Notes under the pieces: model-generated
The model's database searches: none
Told to the model about the DNA's origin: nothing
What the model saw: the letters and a program-made list of their open reading frames with translations, nothing else
Virus record (IMG/VR): IMGVR_UViG_3300044999_000017
Span: 1 to 50,490 of that record
Strand: one strand, 5' to 3'
Length of the DNA stretch: 50,490 nucleotides
DNA from: a virus
In this document: in pieces, positions 39,196 through 47,109 of the stretch
Position numbering within the stretch: the stretch's first letter is position 1
Layout: every line of letters begins with the position of its first letter
Made by a program: the position numbers and the translations under genes

Positions 39196-39488
39196 ACTCG
39201 CCACTAGGCGACATGCTATTCGAGCAAGGCGCGAAGCTAAATCGGGTAGCGGAGAAAGCGTACGAACGCGATCTCGATCCGCCCGATGGTCTCGGTGATC
39301 TCACAGATGCGGAAGTGAATGCCGTGCAGCGGATCGTGGAAATGCGCGCCGAGGACGAGATGCTTGAGGCCCGCGACAATTTCCGCGACTGGGTCAGTAG
39401 CAACAAACGAGTTTTGCAGGACTGGCAGCAATACCGCGTGGCGATGCTGTCGGAAGATGAACAACGCGAAATATTGGAGACGCTATGA
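39192..39488 (+). CDS. Hypothetical acidic protein (98 aa)
   Basis: Starts at ATG 39192 (ATGA overlap). Helical, Glu/Asp/Arg-rich (DLTDAEVNAVQRIVEMRAEDEMLEARDNFRDW in parts). No recognised family. Confidence 0.57.
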   Translation: MNSPLGDMLFEQGAKLNRVAEKAYERDLDPPDGLGDLTDAEVNAVQRIVEMRAEDEMLEARDNFRDWVSSNKRVLQDWQQYRVAMLSEDEQREILETL

Positions 39489-39805
39489 CGCCAGCAGAAG
39501 TCTTGGAGAAGGCCGCAGATGTGATCGACGAGCGCGGGCATTGCAAGGGCAAATTAATAGACAGCAGCGGTCGCGTCTGCATTACCGGAGCCATCTGTTT
39601 TGCAATAAACGGTTATGCCGGAGGCCGTCCTGTTGGGGGCATAACACAATATCTTCATGCTGTCATTGGACGCGATGTAATTTCGTGGAACGACGCTCCC
39701 GAGCGCACCGCCGCAGAAGTAACCAGCACCATGCGTGCCGTCGCTGCCGTCTTGCGAGCGCAGGAAGCCCAAGAGCCGGTGCGCGAGACGGAGACAGCGC
39801 TGTGA
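39485..39805 (+). CDS. DUF6197-like protein 1 (106 aa)
   Basis: AADVIDERGHCKGKLIDSSGRVCITGAICFAINGY...ISWNDAPERTAAEVTSTMRAVAAVL follows the DUF6197-like pattern (ERGWC...GRVC..GAI...WND.P.RT..EV). A diverged relative lies at 39999-40271. Unknown function, frequent in phages and actinobacteria. Coupled to both neighbours. Confidence 0.65.
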   Translation: MTPAEVLEKAADVIDERGHCKGKLIDSSGRVCITGAICFAINGYAGGRPVGGITQYLHAVIGRDVISWNDAPERTAAEVTSTMRAVAAVLRAQEAQEPVRETETAL

Positions 39806-40002
39806 GGCTCGCCATTCTCTGCGCGCTGCTCCTCGTCGCCGGCTGTGATGACGATAATCCAACGATGAAAAGCCGGCTTGGGGATGGACAAGCGATGGTC
39901 GTTATGGACGAACAAGGGAATCGATACGTCGTAACGCATGCCGACAGCAAGATATACCACGTTGTTCCGATCGATTCGTCGTTCAGGGAGCGCGCCAAAT
40001 GA
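39802..40002 (+). CDS. Small lipoprotein, GTG start (66 aa)
   Basis: GTG at 39802 (GTGA overlap). RLAILCALLLVAGCDDDN is a short signal peptide with lipobox LVAGC, so probably a lipid-anchored periplasmic/outer membrane protein. The rest may be a small beta domain (MVVMDEQGNRYVVTHADSKIYHVVPI). In an early operon it could be a surface-exclusion or envelope-modifying protein; inference. Confidence 0.62.
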   Translation: MRLAILCALLLVAGCDDDNPTMKSRLGDGQAMVVMDEQGNRYVVTHADSKIYHVVPIDSSFRERAK

Positions 40003-40271
40003 GCGCTGTGAGCCTTCGCCAGATCTATCTCGATGCAGCTGAGTACGTGCGCAAGCATGGTCTGTCCGACGGCCAGGGTCGCGATGGCGGCCCACGTTGT
40101 TTCGCCGGTGCCATTAATAGCGCGATGCGCGGTCAGCCAATGCCTGCAGACGTTCCCGAATTGGCTGCCGTTATTAGTCGCAGCGCATTTATTCACCCTG
40201 TCCGCGACGGCTGGACTACGCGTGACGCCATTGCCGCCTTCGAGATTGCCGCTGATCTAGCGACGCCATGA
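39999..40271 (+). CDS. DUF6197-like protein 2 (90 aa)
   Basis: DAAEYVRKHGLSDGQGRDGGPRCFAGAINSAM...RDGWTTRDAIAAFEIAADL is a diverged match to the same pattern as the 106-aa protein. Possibly an old duplication. ATGA overlap on both sides. Confidence 0.58.
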   Translation: MSAVSLRQIYLDAAEYVRKHGLSDGQGRDGGPRCFAGAINSAMRGQPMPADVPELAAVISRSAFIHPVRDGWTTRDAIAAFEIAADLATP

Positions 40272-40453
40272 CCGCCAAGCTGACCCCTGCCGAAATCGCT
40301 CGCTGCATCCAAATCTACATGGGCGCGAAGCTCGGCGTGATGCCGGACACGCTCACGGTATGCCTGCACTGGCGCGGGCGCTATGCAACGGTGGAAACCG
40401 GCAAGGGTCATCCCGCAATGTCTGACGAAGATAAGCGAGCCATAGGCCAATGA
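40268..40453 (+). CDS. Hypothetical protein (61 aa)
   Basis: MTAKLTPAEIARCIQIYMGAKLGVMPDTLTVCLHWRGRYATVET: small soluble protein, coupled by ATGA. No family recognised. Confidence 0.52.
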   Translation: MTAKLTPAEIARCIQIYMGAKLGVMPDTLTVCLHWRGRYATVETGKGHPAMSDEDKRAIGQ

Positions 40454-40602
40454 AACCAGCCATACCAATCACGGACCCGCGATTTGTCTATACGCATTCG
40501 ACGCATACGGACTTGCGGAAAAGCTTTGCGCGCATTCGCAAAGAGGCGGAGAAAGCCAAGCCGCAGACGCATGTGGTCATTGATTTGAAAAGGAAGCCGT
40601 GA
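40450..40602 (+). CDS. Hypothetical basic protein (50 aa)
   Basis: ATG at 40450 in ATGA overlap. MKPAIPITDPRFVYTHSTHT then a Lys/Arg-rich helix (RKSFARIRKEAEKAKPQ) and a beta-like end. Unknown function. Confidence 0.5.
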   Translation: MKPAIPITDPRFVYTHSTHTDLRKSFARIRKEAEKAKPQTHVVIDLKRKP

Positions 40603-40805
40603 TGAACGCTGAAGTGAAACTGAAAAAGTTTGTGGTCATCCCGCGCGATGCGCTTGAGTGCTTGACCAATCGACACGGCACGCTTGACGAGGCTACTGGC
40701 GATGCGGAGGCGCGCTGTGCGGAAACCGGCATGACGACATTCGTAATCGAGTTGAAGGCTGTCGCTGCGCGAGCGGATAGGCCGGTAAAGGTACGGAAAC
40801 TGTGA
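40602..40805 (+). CDS. Hypothetical protein (67 aa)
   Basis: ATG at 40602 (TGATG overlap). MNAEVKLKKFVVIPRDALECLTNRHGTLDEATG...TTFVIELKAVAARAD. Small alpha/beta protein of unknown role. Confidence 0.52.
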   Translation: MNAEVKLKKFVVIPRDALECLTNRHGTLDEATGDAEARCAETGMTTFVIELKAVAARADRPVKVRKL

Positions 40806-41134
40806 GTGCTGAGTACCGCGCATTGATGGCGCTCTCTCAACCGACGACGCAAAAACCGGGCGATATGTGGTTATGCCGAAGGCTTGGCATTGTGCGTGTA
40901 ATGACCGCTCACAAGCGCGGGCAGGCGAAGCGCTCGCGGTTGACCTACTTCAGTCTTTATCACTTCGGGGAGCCGGGCTTGTATTTGCATCCGCAAGATT
41001 GGCGAGACAACGACGCCAATGGTTCCGTATTCGACCCCGATGGGCCACGCGAGGAAACATGGCAGTACATCGGCAATATTCTTGCGATGCTCCCATACGA
41101 ATTGCTGGCCGGCGTGTCGTGGAAATGGTCATGA
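40802..41134 (+). CDS. Hypothetical protein, GTG start (110 aa)
   Basis: GTG at 40802 (GTGA overlap). Beta-rich: GDMWLCRRLGIVRVMTAHKRGQAKRSRLTYFSLYHFGEPGLYLHPQDW in parts. No family recognised. Confidence 0.55.
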   Translation: MSAEYRALMALSQPTTQKPGDMWLCRRLGIVRVMTAHKRGQAKRSRLTYFSLYHFGEPGLYLHPQDWRDNDANGSVFDPDGPREETWQYIGNILAMLPYELLAGVSWKWS

Positions 41135-41262
41135 CCATGCGCGACATTTGGCGCTTTCTACACCTTCGCTGGAGGTTTGCGCGTTGCAAGACACCGGAAC
41201 AGCGCAGCCATGTACGCAGGAGTCATGCGCAGATTTACAGGACGCGAAAGAGCAAAACGTGA
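41131..41262 (+). CDS. Small basic protein (43 aa)
   Basis: ATG at 41131 (ATGA overlap); MTMRDIWRFLHLRWRFARCKTPEQRSHVRRSHAQIYRTRKSKT (in parts). Arg/His/Trp-rich, probably nucleic-acid binding. Coupled by GTGA to the next gene. Confidence 0.48.
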   Translation: MTMRDIWRFLHLRWRFARCKTPEQRSHVRRSHAQIYRTRKSKT

Positions 41263-41732
41263 ACGACGCAGCACAGCAGCCGCACGACCACGACCACGAA
41301 CAGTGGCTCCAATACTTACACGAACAGGACACGCACATGAAACTCAATGACATGATCGAATCGACCTACCTCAAGCAAGAGGACGTGGACGGCGAAAAGC
41401 TAGTCACTGTCGCCAGCATGAAAAAGGTGAACATCGCGCGGGACGACGAGGATGCGCGGTACAAATGGACAATCAAGTTCGAGGAGTTCGCAAAGCCGAT
41501 GGCGATGAATGTTACGAACTTGAAGCGCATGTTCCGGTTCCTGGGTGACGACAGCGACAACTGGATCGGCGGCAAGGTCATCGTGTACGCGGACCCGGAC
41601 GTGGAATACAAGGGCGAGACTGTTGGCGGATTGCGGATCAAGGCCGCGCCGCGCGCAAAGAAGCCGCTGACCGAGGACGAAGCGAACCGCAAGCTGCGCG
41701 AAATGGAAGATGACTCAAGCGTGCCATTCTGA
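41259..41732 (+). CDS. Recombination-module protein next to exonuclease (157 aa)
   Basis: GTG at 41259 in GTGA overlap; an alternative ATG at 41337 would drop a His/Asp/Gln-rich head. The core KWTIKFEEFAKPMAMNVTNLKRMFRFLGDD...WIGGKVIVYADPDVEYKGETVGGLRI looks like a small OB-like or beta-barrel fold. It partners the YqaJ exonuclease gene, so it may be an ssDNA-binding or annealing accessory; inference from location. Confidence 0.55.
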   Translation: MNDAAQQPHDHDHEQWLQYLHEQDTHMKLNDMIESTYLKQEDVDGEKLVTVASMKKVNIARDDEDARYKWTIKFEEFAKPMAMNVTNLKRMFRFLGDDSDNWIGGKVIVYADPDVEYKGETVGGLRIKAAPRAKKPLTEDEANRKLREMEDDSSVPF

Positions 41733-42349
41733 TGATGACCGGCGACGAAAAGGCGTTCTGGCTCAACTCCAGATGCGGCAAGCTCACAGCTTCGCGCATG
41801 GCCGACGCTATGGACTTCCTGCGCGACGGCAAGACACCATCGGCACGGCGCGTGAAGCTGATGCAAGAGCTACTTGCGGAGCGGCTGACCGGTGACTCTA
41901 TGCCGCACGTCGTCACTGATGCGATGGAACACGGGCTGGAATACGAGGACGAGGCTGTCGATATGTTCGTGGAGCTGACCGGCCGCGATGTGAAGATGAG
42001 CCGCTATTACGATCATCCGACCATCGAGAACTTTGGCGCCACGCCTGACCGAGAAGTGAACGATGGGCTGATGGAGGTCAAGTGTCCGAGCACGCCCAAG
42101 TTCATATGCTGGCGCTTGGCCGGCGTGGTGCCGGAGGAGCACAAGCCGCAGATGCTCGCCCAGCTCGCGTGCACCGGCAAGAAATGGTGTGGCTTCCTGG
42201 CCTACGACCCGCGCATTCGTGAAGTCAGCAAGCGGCTGTTCATGGCGAAGTTCGAGCCGAGCGCGGAGCAGATCGCGGCAGTCGAGAATGCGGCGCGGAC
42301 ATTCCTTGCCGAACTCGACGAGATGTTCTCACAGTTCGTCACAGCATGA
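41732..42349 (+). CDS. YqaJ/lambda-exonuclease-type recombinase nuclease (205 aa)
   Basis: PD-(D/E)xK nuclease: SRCGKLTASRMADAM at the start, AMEHGLEYEDEA (Glu66/Glu70 region), NFGATPDREVNDGLMEVKC with Asp106, Glu115, Lys117. Such enzymes resect dsDNA 5' to 3' for phage recombination with an annealing protein. Start ATG at 41732 (TGATG overlap). Confidence 0.85.
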   Translation: MMTGDEKAFWLNSRCGKLTASRMADAMDFLRDGKTPSARRVKLMQELLAERLTGDSMPHVVTDAMEHGLEYEDEAVDMFVELTGRDVKMSRYYDHPTIENFGATPDREVNDGLMEVKCPSTPKFICWRLAGVVPEEHKPQMLAQLACTGKKWCGFLAYDPRIREVSKRLFMAKFEPSAEQIAAVENAARTFLAELDEMFSQFVTA

Positions 42350-42516
42350 TCTCAATCTGGTGGGCATTCGCAGCCTTTCTAGCCGGCGGCATGTGCGGGG
42401 TTATCGGCATGGCGCTACTGCAATTTGCGGGCGCGTTGCCACGACCGAGAATCGACCTGCGGCAGAGCCATCCGCAAAGTCTGAGTCCGTGGCTTGATAG
42501 ACCATCTGGCGCATGA
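42346..42516 (+). CDS. Small membrane protein (56 aa)
   Basis: ATG at 42346 (ATGA). One TM helix (ISIWWAFAAFLAGGMCGVIGMALLQ in parts), then a Pro/Arg/Gln-rich tail. Typical small membrane peptide of early operons. Confidence 0.5.
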   Translation: MISIWWAFAAFLAGGMCGVIGMALLQFAGALPRPRIDLRQSHPQSLSPWLDRPSGA

Positions 42517-42704
42517 GGGATGGAGTGAAACTTAAATTATCGGCATCAAAGAAAGTGGTCCGCACCGGATGCCTCGATGCGTGGTGGTACGAAAACAAAC
42601 GGTCGATAGACGTGTACGTCGAAGCCTACGGCACGCGGCAGATCACGCATTGCCGCATACCACGTGCGGCGCTAGTCGATTACATTCGCCGGAGTCGGCC
42701 GTGA
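42513..42704 (+). CDS. Hypothetical protein (63 aa)
   Basis: ATGA-coupled. RDGVKLKLSASKKVVRTGCLDAWWYENKRSIDVYVEAYG: beta-rich small protein with basic C-terminus. Unknown. Confidence 0.5.
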   Translation: MRDGVKLKLSASKKVVRTGCLDAWWYENKRSIDVYVEAYGTRQITHCRIPRAALVDYIRRSRP

Positions 42705-43684
42705 GCGACCAGCCCGACGCACTGGGACTGAGCGCTGCAATCGAATGGTTCAATGCTGAAGATCCGGCGAGTGGAAAGCTTTGCTATGAACTGTTGGGCC
42801 TGTCCACAAACGACCGGAAACGCTTTGCGCTTGTTCTCGCCGCCGCCCGCCTGGCAATTGGTACAGCACCGGAACACGAATTGATTGCGGAGTTGGACGC
42901 TCGGCTTGCCCACCTGCGGCGGTATTACCCGGTCGATGATGATGATGAAGCGTTACTCACCCGCTGCCGCACTGCATTCTCAGCCGATACAGGGCGATTC
43001 GATATGCTCGCGCACCTTCAACGGCAGCGTGAATGGAGCGAGCGCACATTCGGGCCGGGGGCGAGGACAAAGGGAGTGGTCGATCATATCCACAAGGAGT
43101 TGGCCGAAATCGAGGCGGCACCGGGCGACGTGTCGGAATGGATCGACGTTGTGATACTGGCGCTTGACGGCGCGTGGCGAGCCGGGTTCCAGCCGCAGCA
43201 AATCGTTGATGCCATCGCCGCCAAGCAAACGAAAAACGAGGGGCGGACGTGGCCCGACTGGCGCACGGCTCCGCTTGACCAAGCGATTGAGCATCATCGC
43301 GCCGCACCAGCCGATACAGCGCGAGAGCCGGTTGCGTGGCTTGATCGTAAAAGCGGCTTGGCGACTGCCGATCCGACGACGAAGGATCGCTACCCGGATG
43401 GCGATTATCAGCCTTTGTACGCCGCCCCAGCCGATACAGCGGTACGGGATGCGCCCCCAAGAGAGCCGACAAACGGAATGCTTAACGCTGGACTAAGCGC
43501 ATGGGAGCGCAGTTATCCGGGTTTCAGCATTGATCGTCTCGGTGATATTTGGACCGCCATGTTCGACGCTTATCTTGCCCCTCCATCAGCGCCGCCTCGG
43601 GAGAGCGTGGAGCCGCCAATATGTACAGAGTGTGATGCGATAGTCGGCCATAGTGCGGCCTGTTCTAAAAGTGGCGAGCCATGA
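42701..43684 (+). CDS. DUF550/MazG-like nucleotide pyrophosphohydrolase (327 aa)
   Basis: GTG at 42701 (GTGA overlap). Residues ~100-195 (FDMLAHLQRQREWSERTFGPG...GVVDHIHKELAEIEAAPGDVSEWIDVVILALDGAWRAGF in parts) match the DUF550 domain named for dATP/dGTP diphosphohydrolases, with the MazG-type E-x3-E...D metal sites. C-terminal repeated segments rich in Pro/Ala (APADTA three times) are linkers. It may clean nucleotide pools or deplete (p)ppGpp-like signals. Confidence 0.72.
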   Translation: MSDQPDALGLSAAIEWFNAEDPASGKLCYELLGLSTNDRKRFALVLAAARLAIGTAPEHELIAELDARLAHLRRYYPVDDDDEALLTRCRTAFSADTGRFDMLAHLQRQREWSERTFGPGARTKGVVDHIHKELAEIEAAPGDVSEWIDVVILALDGAWRAGFQPQQIVDAIAAKQTKNEGRTWPDWRTAPLDQAIEHHRAAPADTAREPVAWLDRKSGLATADPTTKDRYPDGDYQPLYAAPADTAVRDAPPREPTNGMLNAGLSAWERSYPGFSIDRLGDIWTAMFDAYLAPPSAPPRESVEPPICTECDAIVGHSAACSKSGEP

Positions 43685-43800
43685 CCGACAATAACTGCCG
43701 CGTGGGCAAGCCTTGTGGCGGATGTCTGATGCTGGTCGGAGTAACCATGCGTTGCGTTCAAATCCTTACGGCGCTGCCGCGCTCTGAAAGTGAGATATGA
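43681..43800 (+). CDS. Small Cys-rich protein (39 aa)
   Basis: ATGA-coupled on both sides. MTDNNCRVGKPCGGCLMLVGVTMRC... has four Cys that could bind a metal. Unknown. Confidence 0.42.
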   Translation: MTDNNCRVGKPCGGCLMLVGVTMRCVQILTALPRSESEI

Positions 43801-44192
43801 AATACACGATGACAACGCCGTGCGATGCCTGCCCGTTCTTGAAGGGGAGCGGATTCACTTGGCGCAGTTTGAATGCTCACGCATCCGGTGAGTTCGGTTG
43901 CCACAAGGCATGCAAACTTAGCGACGATGACGAAGGAACCTACGTTCCGTTAGACAAGACGCCGCACTGCGCGGGCGCGTTGATCTTCCTTGAAAAGCAG
44001 GACCGGCCGCATCAGATGATGCGGATTTGCGAACGGATTGGAATGTATGACCGGGCAAAACTTAACATGGCCGCGCCGGTTGCGGCATCGCCAAAGGATT
44101 GCCGCCGAGAATCGAAGCGCGACCGCGAAATGAGAGCCGAGCCTTTAGAGACTCAACAGATCAATAGAGCGCTGGCAACGCGAGCGAAATAA
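43797..44192 (+). CDS. DUF6283-like Cys protein (131 aa)
   Basis: TPCDACPFLKGSG...GEFGCHKAC...HCAGALIFL: Cys/His pattern of DUF6283-type phage proteins (CxxCPFR and a distant C..H). Possibly an iron-sulfur or zinc protein. Basic C-terminus. Coupled to the preceding gene. Confidence 0.58.
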   Translation: MKYTMTTPCDACPFLKGSGFTWRSLNAHASGEFGCHKACKLSDDDEGTYVPLDKTPHCAGALIFLEKQDRPHQMMRICERIGMYDRAKLNMAAPVAASPKDCRRESKRDREMRAEPLETQQINRALATRAK

Positions 44193-44238
44193 GCATGAAT
44201 CTCATATCGGGGTGCTTGATGGCGAAGAAGCGAGCGGG

Positions 44239-44685
44239 GTGAGGCTAGCGCTCATTCCGATGGATCGTGACGGCGCGAACGAGTACGTGCGCTCGCACCA
44301 TCGGCATAGCAAGCCGGTGCAGGGCTACAAGTTTGCGGTTGCGGCGTGCAACGGGGAGTTGTGCGGCGTCGGTATTGCTGGGCGTCCTGTCGCGCGAGCC
44401 TTGGACGATGGCAGCACAATCGAAATTCTCCGCGTATGCACCGACGGAACGCGCAACGCATGCAGCCTGCTCTACGGCGCGCTCTGCCGAGCTGCGGCGA
44501 ACCTTGGTTATCGGCTCGCAGTGACCTACACGCGAGAGTCGGAGAGCGGATCGAGTCTACGCGCCGCCGGATTCTCGCCGGTAGCCAACGTCAAGGATAG
44601 GCAATGGGACACCCCGTCGAGGCCGCGCGAGGATCGAGAACTCATTGGCGACAAGATCCGATGGCAGCGGAAACTATCCCCATGA
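44239..44685 (+). CDS. XF1762-family GNAT-like protein (148 aa)
   Basis: LALIPMDRDGANEYVRSHHRHSKPVQGYKFAVAACNGE..VGIAGRPVARALDDGSTIEILRVCTDGTRNACSLLYGALCRAAANLGYRLAVTYTRESESG (in parts) is a clear XF1762-type sequence, an acetyltransferase-like fold common in phages. GTG at 44239 (GTGA with a 15-aa leader ORF); an upstream GTG at 44212 is possible. The substrate is unknown; protein or tRNA modification against host defence is speculation. Confidence 0.75.
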   Translation: MRLALIPMDRDGANEYVRSHHRHSKPVQGYKFAVAACNGELCGVGIAGRPVARALDDGSTIEILRVCTDGTRNACSLLYGALCRAAANLGYRLAVTYTRESESGSSLRAAGFSPVANVKDRQWDTPSRPREDRELIGDKIRWQRKLSP

Positions 44686-44791
44686 CCCCGCCCCGGATCG
44701 ATGCCGAACAGAGGATAAGAGCGATGAGCGCACCAAGGGAGATTTGACCTGTAGCTTCGATGAACACGCTGCCGCACCCTTAGAGGAACCC

Positions 44792-45145
44792 ATGAATCAA
44801 ACGCGGAAATGTCCAGTTTGCGGGAAGTGGTATGAGGTTTTGCATTACACGACTGCCGATCAGAGTATTTGCGCGCGATGTCTAGCGCGGCGCAACGATG
44901 CGGTCAGCGCTCCATACACGCCTGAGCAGACGCGGCGAAGCGATGACGAATTCGGAAGCGGGATGCCACCTATCGACTTTACGCCATCGTCGCCCCCGGA
45001 GCCGTTTAGCGGCGGTGGCGGCGAATTTGGCGGTGGCGGCGCGTCTGGATCATGGGACAGCGGATCGTCTGATAGCTCGTCATCTAGTAGCAGCGACAGC
45101 GGATCATCGAGCAGCGATTCCGGCTCGTCCTCAAGCTCTGAATGA
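44792..45145 (+). CDS. Zinc-ribbon protein with Ser-rich tail (117 aa)
   Basis: ATG at 44792 with TTAGAGGAACCC. An N-terminal ribbon (CPVCGKWY...CARCLARR, residues 6-33) is followed by Gly-rich and Ser/Asp-rich low complexity (more than 25 Ser in the last 45). The tail codons alternate AGC/TCG/TCA, showing no simple triplet repeat. Function unknown; host genes of similar shape carry Ser-rich linkers. Confidence 0.55.
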   Translation: MNQTRKCPVCGKWYEVLHYTTADQSICARCLARRNDAVSAPYTPEQTRRSDDEFGSGMPPIDFTPSSPPEPFSGGGGEFGGGGASGSWDSGSSDSSSSSSSDSGSSSSDSGSSSSSE

Positions 45146-45247
45146 CGGTAACTAGCGAGCATGCCGTTTGAGACTCAACGGTAAATATGGCACCTGTAAC
45201 TCCGACTGGATGACCATGCATTTTTTCGATGCCGAAGGGGGGATGGG

Positions 45248-45445
45248 GTGTTCCTGACCGCCGAAGAATTACGAGAGCTGACCGGACGGGCGCATCCGTC
45301 GCGCCAGATTGCGTACCTCAAAGCCCATCGTATTCGGCATTACGTCAACGCTGCGGGGCGTCCTGTGGTCGCTGCCGCGTGGCTCGGTCTAGGCGGGCAG
45401 ACGGAAGCCCCCGTGCACCCTAACTTTGACGGCGTGAAGGCGTAA
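45248..45445 (+). CDS. DUF4224 protein, probable excisionase partner (65 aa)
   Basis: FLTAEELRELTGRAHPSRQIAYLKAHRIRHYVNAAGRPVV is the DUF4224 pattern, nearly always found just upstream of phage integrases, and thought to be an Xis-like directionality factor. GTG at 45248 after GGGGGGATGGG. One base separates it from int. Confidence 0.78.
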   Translation: MFLTAEELRELTGRAHPSRQIAYLKAHRIRHYVNAAGRPVVAAAWLGLGGQTEAPVHPNFDGVKA

Positions 45446-45446
45446 C

Positions 45447-46427
45447 ATGCGCACGATGGGGCGCCGACGCCAGCACGACCACCACTTGCCGCCCCTGATG
45501 CTCGAGCGCGCGGGCCGCTATTACTACGGCCGGAATCACGAGGCGCTAGGACCGGACTTCCCCGCGGCGCTCAGGAAGTACGCCGAACTCCACGGCGCGA
45601 CATTCGAAGCACAAACCTTCGCCGAGGTCGCCGCTGAATACCTCAGATCCGGCACCAAGCACCTTGCCCCTAAAACAGTGAGGGAATATGAAAGGCAAAT
45701 GCCGATCCTCGTGCGGGTGTTTGGCACATGCAAACTTGCCGGAATCCGGCCAGTACACGTCCGTCAATACCTTACCAAGCGGGAGAATAGTGTTTCAGCT
45801 ACACGCGAGAAGGCACTGTTATCTGGTGTCTTTTCCTTCGCAAGAAACGTTGGACTCTTTGACGGCCCAAACCCGTGCGGGGGCATCAAAGGGAAAAAAG
45901 CACATCGTCGGCGTTACGTCACTGATGGGGAGTTCAACGCGACGCTGGGGTGTTGTGATTCCACCACTAGAGACTTCCTCGAGCTCTGCTACCTGACCGG
46001 CCAACGGCCCAGCGACGTGCTCAAGATGCGCCGCACGGACATTCAGGACGGGGCGCTATGGGTCACTCAAGCAAAGACAGGGGCCAAGGTCAGGATAACG
46101 ATTGTCGGCCCGCTGGAGGCCGTTTTAGCCCGGTCCTATCCCGTTGGAAGTTTGTACCTCGTTCGCGACGAGCGGGGCCAGCGCATGAATCTCCAGGCAA
46201 TCCGCAAACGCTTCTGGAAAGCTCGCAAGGCAGCCGGGCAGGATTGGCGCATTCAGGACTTGCGGCCGAAAGCAGCAAGCGACATGGCGACGTCACAGAA
46301 GGCACAAGCTCTGCTCGGGCACTCCGCGGCGAGCACCACGGACGGCTATATCCGGCAACGCATCGGACAGCTTGTGGAACCTGTTTTGCGGGAAACGGCT
46401 GCAATTGCGGGAAAGCAGAAAAAGTGA
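45447..46427 (+). CDS. int: Tyrosine-type site-specific integrase (326 aa)
   Basis: Catalytic residues can be seen: Arg187 (LTGQRPSDVL), Lys210, the Q270-D-L-R273 box, His292 (LLGHSAASTTDGYI) and Tyr301. The N-terminal part holds an arm-type DNA-binding domain and a SAM-like domain (YLRSGTKHLAPKTVREYE). Followed at 14 bp by attP, with recognition-like TTGCGGGA repeats around, so it inserts the phage in tRNA-Ser. His in box II is Gln, as in some active integrases. Confidence 0.88.
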   Translation: MRTMGRRRQHDHHLPPLMLERAGRYYYGRNHEALGPDFPAALRKYAELHGATFEAQTFAEVAAEYLRSGTKHLAPKTVREYERQMPILVRVFGTCKLAGIRPVHVRQYLTKRENSVSATREKALLSGVFSFARNVGLFDGPNPCGGIKGKKAHRRRYVTDGEFNATLGCCDSTTRDFLELCYLTGQRPSDVLKMRRTDIQDGALWVTQAKTGAKVRITIVGPLEAVLARSYPVGSLYLVRDERGQRMNLQAIRKRFWKARKAAGQDWRIQDLRPKAASDMATSQKAQALLGHSAASTTDGYIRQRIGQLVEPVLRETAAIAGKQKK

Positions 46428-46601
46428 AATGGCCGGAGAATGGCGGAGAGAGTGGGATTCGAACCCACGATACGTTGCCGTATACCTGATTTCGAGTCAG
46501 CCATCACTGCTTTGATTCTTAAATAGAATACGCCAAATCGCTCCCGCAAAAGATTTGAGATAATGCAACTTGCTCCACGGGAAACCGTCGGAATTGCGGG
46601 A
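46386..46601. promoter_or_regulatory. Arm-type integrase site candidates around attP
   Basis: TTGCGGGA occurs at 46386-46393 (+), 46405-46412 (+), 46542-46549 (-) and 46594-46601 (+), two copies on each side of the tRNA-derived core. The first two are inside the int 3' end. The arrangement resembles P and P' arm-binding sites of lambda-type integrases. Confidence 0.6.
46441..46500 (-). other. attP core: 3' part of tRNA-Ser(CGA)
   Basis: On the leftward strand the sequence reads anticodon loop CTCGAAA in a CTGA/TCAG stem, variable arm TACGGCAACGTA, T-arm GTGGG-TTCGAAT-CCCAC, acceptor TCTCTCC-G-CCA. No 5' half is present, so it is not a tRNA gene but the copy that restores the host tRNA-Ser(CGA) after integration. 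It lies 14 bp after the int stop. Confidence 0.88.
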
Positions 46602-46613
46602 GGGAGGGATGCC

Positions 46614-46820
46614 ATGAACCCAACACCAGCACGGAAAGCGAGCGAGTCGATGGCCAGCGTAATCTATGACGAAGGTTTCGCCGCCGGGTTCCGCGCCGGG
46701 ATCGAGCGAGCGGCGAAGGCATGCGAGAACCTTAATGCAGTCGGAGAGGAGCTTGGCCGCTGGGATTATATTGCTGCTGTCCGAGCACTACTCTATGAGC
46801 CTCAGGAGCCGCCGAAATGA
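46614..46820 (+). CDS. Hypothetical protein (68 aa)
   Basis: ATG at 46614 after GGGAGGGATGCC. SVIYDEGFAAGFRAGIERAAKACENL: a small helical phage protein pattern with DEGFxxGFxAG. Overlaps the next by ATGA. After integration, this and the following two genes would lie at the other prophage end. Confidence 0.55.
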   Translation: MNPTPARKASESMASVIYDEGFAAGFRAGIERAAKACENLNAVGEELGRWDYIAAVRALLYEPQEPPK

Positions 46821-47032
46821 CTACTTCGCAGCTAGTGACAGTCGAGTTAAGGTACGAATCGGGAACTATGCCAATCCTGCGCCACGCGCATAATTTCCTC
46901 TATGCGATCGGGCTGACTTTCAGCGTTAAGGACGGAGTCGCGCGCATCTTCGTGCCGGGCTATGACTTCATCATTGTGCCGGACGGTGAAACTGTCGGCC
47001 TAACCATCGCCCGAGGGGACCCGCCAAAATAG
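46817..47032 (+). CDS. Hypothetical protein (71 aa)
   Basis: ATGA-coupled. Beta-rich: LVTVELRYESGTMPILRHAHNFLYAIGLTFSVKDGVARIFVPGYDFIIVPDG (in parts). Unknown. Confidence 0.52.
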   Translation: MTTSQLVTVELRYESGTMPILRHAHNFLYAIGLTFSVKDGVARIFVPGYDFIIVPDGETVGLTIARGDPPK

Positions 47033-47109
47033 CGCGGAGACCGTAGCCCCCGCGCAAGAGCGCCAGCAGGAGGAGCTGGCGCTGTGCTTAACTTTTGGAG
47101 ATTAGACCT

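Noticed and set aside
44195-44242. 15-codon ORF before the XF1762-family gene
   Set aside because: ATG with GTGA overlap is suggestive of a leader peptide, but it is too short to support as a gene.
44682-44747. 21-codon ORF with ATGA overlap after the XF1762-family gene
   Set aside because: No leader of its own, no recognisable feature; may be chance.
46441-46500. A functional tRNA-Ser gene
   Set aside because: Only the 3' half from the anticodon arm to CCA is present; there is no 5' acceptor or D-arm, so it is an attachment-site copy.
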